From assembly GCA_050248375.1 (NCBI GenBank), contig JBFWSL010000111.1:1-11078 (forward strand): a stretch of 11,078 bases of DNA, given 5' to 3'. Positions within the stretch are counted from its first letter, which is position 1. Each line of letters starts with the position of its first letter. The translations under genes were made by a program, and so were the position numbers. The notes beneath the pieces are model-generated. The model made no database searches. It saw nothing but the letters and a program-made list of their open reading frames with translations, and had not been told where the DNA came from. This document shows, one piece after another, positions 7,470 through 11,078 of the stretch. This stretch comes from JAYZVT01 sp050248375. GTDB taxonomy: Bacteria; Pseudomonadota; Alphaproteobacteria; Rhizobiales; Methyloligellaceae.

Positions 7470-8663
7470 TCACCGGGGCGCCTCGACCCATAGTATGCGG
7501 CCTCCGTTCCACAGGCGCATCAGCACCGTCGCCGCAGCCAGCCCCACCGAGGCGATCACCGCCATGGCACCGTAGGAAAGCCCGCCATAAGAGCCGTAGA
7601 GCAGCCCCGCCAGCGTGAAGGCGGAGCCCATGGCGAGACCGGCCGTGATCGAGGCGTAGAGCGCCTGCGCGGTCGCCGCCACCTCTCCCGGCACGGCCCG
7701 GGAGATGAAATGGACGGCGCCCAGATGCGCCGCGCCGAAGGTCAGCCCGTGCAGCACCTGCACCGCGAACAGCACCGGCAGCGGCGGATCGAAGGCCATG
7801 ACCGACCAGCGCAGCACCGCCGCCCCGCCCCCGAGCACGATCAGTCCGGCGGGCCCGATCCTGTCCACCGCGCGGCCCGACCGCGCGAACAGCAGGATTT
7901 CCGCGATGACGCTCACCGCCACCAGCATGCCGATGACCCCGGTCGAGATTCCCTGGGTGCGCCAGTGCAGCGGCCCGAAGGCATACAGCACCGCATGTGT
8001 GCTGTTCACCGCCGCCGTCGCCAGCAGGAACAGCAGGAACAGCGGCGTGCGCGTGAGCGCCACCGCGTCGCGGAACCGTATCGTCGGCACGTTGATCGCC
8101 GAGCGCAGCAGGCCCTTGCCGGTCGGCCGGGGCAGGTTGACGGCGCCCAGGAAAACGAGCACCGAGGCGGCCATCAGCATCCATAGCGACGCCGGCGGTC
8201 CCCAGTACTGCACCATGTAGCCGCCGCCGAAGGTCGCAGCGATGAAGGACCACGAGCCCCACAGCCGCATGCGGCCGTAGTCGAGGCCCGCTGTGCGCAC
8301 ACCCTCCATGGCCACCGCCTCCGTCAACGGCATGACCGTGGTCCAGAACAACGAATAGAGGACCATCACCCCCAGGATGATCCAGAAATCCGCGGCCAGA
8401 TTGAACAGGCCGCAGCTCACCATGGTCCCCGCGGCCAGGCAGACGAGGAACAGCCTCCGGTTTCCGGACCGGTCGGCGAAGAATCCGATCGCCGGAGTGG
8501 CGAAGATGCGCACGAACAGGGGCGCGGCGAAAACCATGCCGATCTCCGCCGCGTTCAGCCCCCTGTAGTCGAGCCAGATGCCGAAATATGGCAGGAACAC
8601 GCCGACCAGCAGGAATATGGCCGCGTAAAAGGCCGCGACGCGGACGAAGAAGCCTTCCGGCAC
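7470..8663 (-). CDS. MFS transporter, HcaT / 3-phenylpropionate-transporter-like family
   Basis: The 397-residue protein has about 12 hydrophobic segments and a motif-A-like loop between helices 2 and 3 (GFFADRSGNRR, 60-70). Another conserved stretch, YGRMRLWGSWSF, lies at 129-140 before helix 5. These features and length point to the MFS_1-like/HcaT group, whose named member imports 3-phenylpropionate; substrate here is unknown. The start is GTG at 8663, supported by AGGAG at 8671-8675 with 7-nt spacing. An ATG at 8668 is out of frame and too close to the AGGAG. It ends before a terminator, so it is probably a single-gene unit, divergent from the CheZ-like gene. Confidence 0.88.
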   Translation of the reverse strand: MPEGFFVRVAAFYAAIFLLVGVFLPYFGIWLDYRGLNAAEIGMVFAAPLFVRIFATPAIGFFADRSGNRRLFLVCLAAGTMVSCGLFNLAADFWIILGVMVLYSLFWTTVMPLTEAVAMEGVRTAGLDYGRMRLWGSWSFIAATFGGGYMVQYWGPPASLWMLMAASVLVFLGAVNLPRPTGKGLLRSAINVPTIRFRDAVALTRTPLFLLFLLATAAVNSTHAVLYAFGPLHWRTQGISTGVIGMLVAVSVIAEILLFARSGRAVDRIGPAGLIVLGGGAAVLRWSVMAFDPPLPVLFAVQVLHGLTFGAAHLGAVHFISRAVPGEVAATAQALYASITAGLAMGSAFTLAGLLYGSYGGLSYGAMAVIASVGLAAATVLMRLWNGGRILWVEAPR

Positions 8664-8670
8664 GGCATCA

Positions 8671-8675
8671 CTCCT
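8671..8675 (-). promoter_or_regulatory. Ribosome binding site deciding a GTG start
   Basis: AGGAG on the minus strand lies 7 nt before the GTG at 8663 and only 2 nt before an out-of-frame ATG at 8668, so the GTG is the better start for the MFS gene. Confidence 0.75.
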
Positions 8676-8704
8676 GTTGGCCCGCGAGGCGCGTCCGGGT
8701 CAAC

Positions 8705-8772
8705 GAATCCCTAACAGAATTGCCCATAATCTCGGCGGGACACGCGCGAATCGCCTAACCTTTACAGGATTC
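8705..8772. promoter_or_regulatory. Divergent intergenic region with three GANTC (CcrM-type) sites
   Basis: GANTC pentamers occur at 8705-8709 (GAATC), 8748-8752 (GAATC) and 8768-8772 (GATTC), in the 130 nt between the MFS and CheZ-like starts. A CATAAT at 8725-8730 could be a plus-strand -10 box but lacks a good -35. CcrM methylates GANTC in alphaproteobacteria, and GcrA can read that methylation; a regulatory effect here is only a suggestion. Confidence 0.35.
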
Positions 8773-8793
8773 GGCCCGCAAGGGCTGCGACGG

Positions 8794-9801
8794 ATGCATT
8801 GCATGAACAAGGTCCAACCGCCTAGCCCCCTGCGGGCCGCCGATTACGAAGCCATCGAGGCGGCGCTCATGGAGTCCGCTCGCGGCCGCTGGTTCCTGAG
8901 CGAATTCGCCAAGCGCAACCGCTCCTCCGACACCAGCGTGCTGCTCGACGCGATCACCCGCCTGGAAACCGTGGTCATGCGCGACCGCATGCAGGCGCCC
9001 GGCAGCGATGTCATCCGGCGCGACCTCATCGAGATGAGCGAGGCCATCGCCCGCACCCGCCGGGAGATCGCGGCCATCCGTCCGCCGGACGGCCTGGCCG
9101 GCGAAGGCCGCGGCCTCGTCAATGCCACCGAGGAACTCGACGCCATCGTCGAGTCGACCGAGACGGCCACGTCCGAGATTCTCACTGCCGCGGAGGAAAT
9201 CCAGGAGACCGCCTGGCAGTTGCGCGAGAAGGGCGTGGACGAGATCGCCTGCGACCGGCTCGACCAGCGCGCCACCGACATCTACACCGCCTGCTCCTTC
9301 CAGGACATCACCGGGCAGAGGACCAGCAAGGTGGTGCAGATCCTGCGCTACCTGGAGCAGCGCGTGAACGCCATGGTGGACATCTGGGGTCTCGACGAGG
9401 TCATGGTCCGCGACGACCTGCCCGGCTCCGACATCCGTCCGGACGCCCATCTGCTCAATGGTCCGCAGTTCAAGGGGCACGGGCTGGAACAGAACGCAAT
9501 CGATACGATGATCGACAGCGAGGACCTGTTCGACGACGTGACGGTGGTCAACGACATCCCCGAGGAAGAGACCGGGCAGGATGCCGGCTACACCGGGGCA
9601 GATGGCGGCGCGGTCTACGACGTCGTCTGCGTCGATGACAAGGACGTGGAGGCGGAAACGCCGCACTCGCCAGCGGCTTTCGGTCTCGCCCCCACGCGCC
9701 AGGCCGGCCAGGGCGTGGTGGACGTGGCGGATTTCGAGGAGCCCGAGCCGCTTGCCGTGGACACTCTCGGCCGCACCAAGGCGGAAGCCGTGTTCGGCTA
9801 G
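8794..9801 (+). CDS. cheZ: CheZ-family protein phosphatase
   Basis: The 335-residue product is helical through residues 1-200 and carries the CheZ motif ACSFQDITGQRTSKVVQIL (166-184). Asp171 and Gln175 match the acidic residue and catalytic Gln of E. coli CheZ (DLTGQ). The flanking amphipathic helices (about 105-145 and 155-195) fit the CheZ long hairpin. CheZ removes phosphate from phospho-CheY, resetting flagellar switching or another CheY-type output. Residues 200-335 are acidic and low in structure, with LEQNAIDTMIDSEDLF at 231-246 resembling a CheY-binding peptide. I chose ATG 8794 because AAGGG lies 9 nt upstream; ATG 8803 is possible, and a TTG at 8677 would add an unlikely basic extension. 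A SARGRWFLSEFAKRN motif near the N-terminus seems typical of alphaproteobacterial members. No chemotaxis neighbours are visible. Confidence 0.82.
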   Translation: MHCMNKVQPPSPLRAADYEAIEAALMESARGRWFLSEFAKRNRSSDTSVLLDAITRLETVVMRDRMQAPGSDVIRRDLIEMSEAIARTRREIAAIRPPDGLAGEGRGLVNATEELDAIVESTETATSEILTAAEEIQETAWQLREKGVDEIACDRLDQRATDIYTACSFQDITGQRTSKVVQILRYLEQRVNAMVDIWGLDEVMVRDDLPGSDIRPDAHLLNGPQFKGHGLEQNAIDTMIDSEDLFDDVTVVNDIPEEETGQDAGYTGADGGAVYDVVCVDDKDVEAETPHSPAAFGLAPTRQAGQGVVDVADFEEPEPLAVDTLGRTKAEAVFG

Positions 9802-9848
9802 CGCATCATCCGGCCGGGTGGAATCGCCTGGCCGGTAAGATGATGCGC
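9801..9848. other. Large imperfect hairpin at the end of the CheZ-like gene
   Basis: GCGCATCATC (9801-9810) pairs with GATGATGCGC (9839-9848), and CCGGCC/GGCCGG extend the stem inward after a 3-nt bulge (TAA). The first base is the last base of the stop codon. There is no T-tract, so it may protect the 3' end or terminate inefficiently rather than act as a classic terminator. Confidence 0.6.
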
Positions 9849-9862
9849 CAGATCGATAGCTT

Positions 9863-9912
9863 GAGCATGATCTTATCGGAAAAGTGGTATCCACTTTTCC
9901 GGATCAGGCTCT
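9863..9912. repeat. Dispersed palindromic repeat of the Hyphomicrobiales type
   Basis: The core GGAAAAGTGG TAT CCACTTTTCC (9878-9900) is a perfect inverted repeat, flanked by GAGCATGATC on the left and GGATCAGGCTC on the right. I recognise this GAGCATGATC...CCACTTTTC...GATCATGCTC pattern as a frequent intergenic element in Bradyrhizobium, Mesorhizobium and relatives. Here the right arm reaches the stop codon of the dehydratase gene at 9911-9913. It could serve as a bidirectional terminator between two convergent genes. Confidence 0.75.
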
Positions 9913-10903
9913 AAGCCCCGTCCGCTTGCAGGATCCCGGCGAACTGGCCGGGATCGATATTCCCTCCCGACAGCACGATCGCCGTCACCCGGCCCCTGGG
10001 GTCGTACCTGCCGCTGAGCAGCGCGGCGAGCGCCACCGCGCCGCCCGGCTCCACCACCAGCTTGAATTCCTTGAAGGCGAAGCGTATCGCCTCGCGCACC
10101 TCGTCGTCGCTCACGGCGACGGCATCGGCGAGCTGCTTGCGGTTGAGCGAAAAGGTCAGCTCGCCCGGCTGCGGCGAAAGCAGGGCGTCGCAGATCGAAC
10201 CCGAGCGCTTGTCGCAGATTTCCCGATTGCCGCTCTTCAGCGAACGCAGGGTGTCGTCGAACCCCTCCGGTTCCACCGCGATCACCTCGATGTCCGGGTT
10301 GAAATGCTTCACGGCCAGGCCAAGGCCCGAGATGAGACCACCGCCGCCGCAGGGCGCAAGCAGCACCTCCGGGCGCAGCCCCATTGCCTCCGCCTGCTCC
10401 ATGAGCTCGATACCCGCCGTGCCCTGTCCCGCGATGATGTCCGGATGGTCGTAGGGGGGCACGAACTTGGCCTTGCGCTCGGCGGAGATGCGGGCCGCTA
10501 TGGCCTCCCGGTCTTCCGTATCGCGGTCGTAAGTCACCACTTCCGCGCCCGAACGCCTGGTGCGCGCCACCTTCATGGCCGGTGCGTCCTCGGGCATCAC
10601 CACGACGGCGTCCATGCCGCAGAGCCGCGCGGCTTCCGCCACGCCCTGGCCATGGTTGCCGGACGAGCAGGTGGTCACGCCGCCGGGCCAGTCCGTCTTG
10701 GACAGGCGCGAGATCATGTTGTAGGCGCCGCGAAACTTGAAGGCCCCTACCCGCTGCAGGCATTCCGGCTTTACCAGCACCCGGGCGCCCACCTTGGCGT
10801 TCAATGCGGGCGATTCCAGCAGCGGAGTAACCACCGCCAGACCGGAAAGACGCTCGGCGGCATCGCGGATATCCTGGAAAACCGGGATTTTTTGACTGGT
10901 CAT
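9911..10903 (-). CDS. PLP-dependent threonine/serine dehydratase (fold type II, no ACT domain)
   Basis: The 330-residue enzyme shows the fold-type II PLP signature: Lys56 in GAFKFRGAYN as Schiff-base lysine, SSGNHGQGVA (80-89) for the substrate carboxylate, CGGGGLISG (185-193) for the phosphate, and SGGN (312-315) with Ser for the pyridine nitrogen. Glu211 and Asp217 in VEPEGFDDT align with the divalent-metal site of serine racemase. It should deaminate L-threonine to 2-oxobutanoate or L-serine to pyruvate; serine racemase or hydroxyaspartate dehydratase activity cannot be excluded. The C-terminal ACT domain of biosynthetic IlvA is absent, so isoleucine feedback is not expected; the length matches catabolic TdcB. 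The ATG at 10903 gives the family's usual N-terminus but lacks a visible Shine-Dalgarno. A longer frame from 11008 would add 35 atypical residues. Confidence 0.92.
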   Translation of the reverse strand: MTSQKIPVFQDIRDAAERLSGLAVVTPLLESPALNAKVGARVLVKPECLQRVGAFKFRGAYNMISRLSKTDWPGGVTTCSSGNHGQGVAEAARLCGMDAVVVMPEDAPAMKVARTRRSGAEVVTYDRDTEDREAIAARISAERKAKFVPPYDHPDIIAGQGTAGIELMEQAEAMGLRPEVLLAPCGGGGLISGLGLAVKHFNPDIEVIAVEPEGFDDTLRSLKSGNREICDKRSGSICDALLSPQPGELTFSLNRKQLADAVAVSDDEVREAIRFAFKEFKLVVEPGGAVALAALLSGRYDPRGRVTAIVLSGGNIDPGQFAGILQADGA

Positions 10904-10943
10904 GGGTTCGGGGACTGGTGCGGTTTTTTTTGAAGCGAGGCTT

Positions 10944-10972
10944 GAATGACGCCCTGCCAGCCCCCAAGTCAA
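10944..10972 (-). promoter_or_regulatory. Candidate promoter of the dehydratase gene
   Basis: On the minus strand TTGACT (10972-10967) is followed after exactly 17 nt by TCATTC (10949-10944). The -35 matches well and the -10 weakly, as is common in alphaproteobacteria. It would start a leader of about 35 nt before the ATG at 10903. The -35 box lies in the loop of a CCCCC/GGGGG hairpin. Confidence 0.4.
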
Positions 10973-11061
10973 GGGGGACCAAAGAGTTCCCCCGTAGCGT
11001 CCCCCCAAACCCTGACGCTAAGGACTTATGAGACCCGGACCTGCCTCCGGGTCTTTTTTTT
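10961..11061 (+). ncRNA. Candidate structured RNA or leader with alternative G/C-run pairings
   Basis: On the plus strand GGGGG (10973-10977) can pair with CCCCC at 10961-10965 or with the C-run at 10989-10993 as GGGGGA/TCCCCC, but not both. A further stem TAGCGTC/GACGCTA (10995-11001 and 11014-11020) displays a C-rich loop. The terminator at 11031-11061 closes the stretch. No plus-strand gene ends here, so the terminator must belong to a small RNA, an attenuated leader of a gene beyond the window, or an unrecognised transcript. No clear plus-strand promoter is seen, and I match it to no known RNA family. Confidence 0.3.
11031..11061 (+). terminator. Strong plus-strand intrinsic terminator
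   Basis: AGACCCGGA (11031-11039) pairs perfectly with TCCGGGTCT (11046-11054) over a CCTGCC loop and is followed by a run of T to 11061. The opposite strand lacks a T-tract on the other side of the stem, so it works in the plus direction only. Confidence 0.85.
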
Positions 11062-11078
11062 GCCGGAACCGGGTCCCG

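Noticed and set aside
7457..7478. CCCCGG/CCGGGG stem overlapping the MFS stop codon as a second terminator
   Set aside because: It has no T-tract and the better hairpin at 7423-7444 follows directly.
6157..7575. A 472-codon plus-strand open frame opposite mlaE
   Set aside because: His/Arg/Asp-rich shadow of the STAS-MlaE gene, with no recognisable motif.
10946..11078. Short open frame on the plus strand from ATG 10946 as a leader peptide
   Set aside because: It has no ribosome site, no runs of regulatory codons, and runs through the terminator without a stop before the window end.

Overview
The window is GC-rich, tightly packed bacterial chromosome. I read it as an alphaproteobacterium, most likely order Hyphomicrobiales (Rhizobiales). 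Three things support this: a STAS-MlaE / MlaF / MlaD / lipoprotein operon of alphaproteobacterial layout; a large coiled-coil membrane protein whose architecture matches the growth-pole proteins of that order; and, at 9863-9912, a palindrome I recognise as a common dispersed repeat of that order. No transposase, phage gene, CRISPR array, tRNA or rRNA is visible.

Layout. 1-218: upstream region with no gene. 219-3254 (+): a 1011-residue protein with a disordered N-terminus, two membrane helices, a very long coiled coil containing near-identical 11-residue (33-nt) repeats, a Pro/Gln/Ala linker and a conserved C-terminal domain. 3255-3733: a convergent intergenic region packed with hairpins, including a 49-nt tandem array of terminator-like units. 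7359 down to 3734 (-): a four-gene lipid-transport operon, STAS-MlaE permease, MlaF ATPase, MlaD substrate-binding protein and an auxiliary lipoprotein. 8663 to 7470 (-): an MFS transporter with its own terminator. 8794-9801 (+): a CheZ-type phosphatase, divergent from the MFS gene. 9801-9912: two palindromic elements between convergent genes. 10903 to 9911 (-): a PLP-dependent threonine/serine dehydratase without an ACT domain. 10904-11078: a structured non-coding stretch ending in a strong plus-strand terminator.

How they fit together. The mla genes form one machine: permease and ATPase in the inner membrane, MlaD anchored there with its MCE domain in the periplasm, and the lipoprotein probably linking to the outer membrane, moving phospholipid or other hydrophobic molecules between membranes. 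The giant coiled-coil protein is a candidate cell-pole or envelope-growth scaffold and converges on this operon. The CheZ-like protein would dephosphorylate a CheY-type regulator, but no other chemotaxis or flagellar gene is in view. The MFS and dehydratase genes look like independent metabolic units.

The points most worth follow-up are the hendecad-repeat protein, the 49-nt intergenic array, the internal CheY-binding-like peptide in the CheZ homologue, and the alternative-pairing RNA candidate at the right edge.
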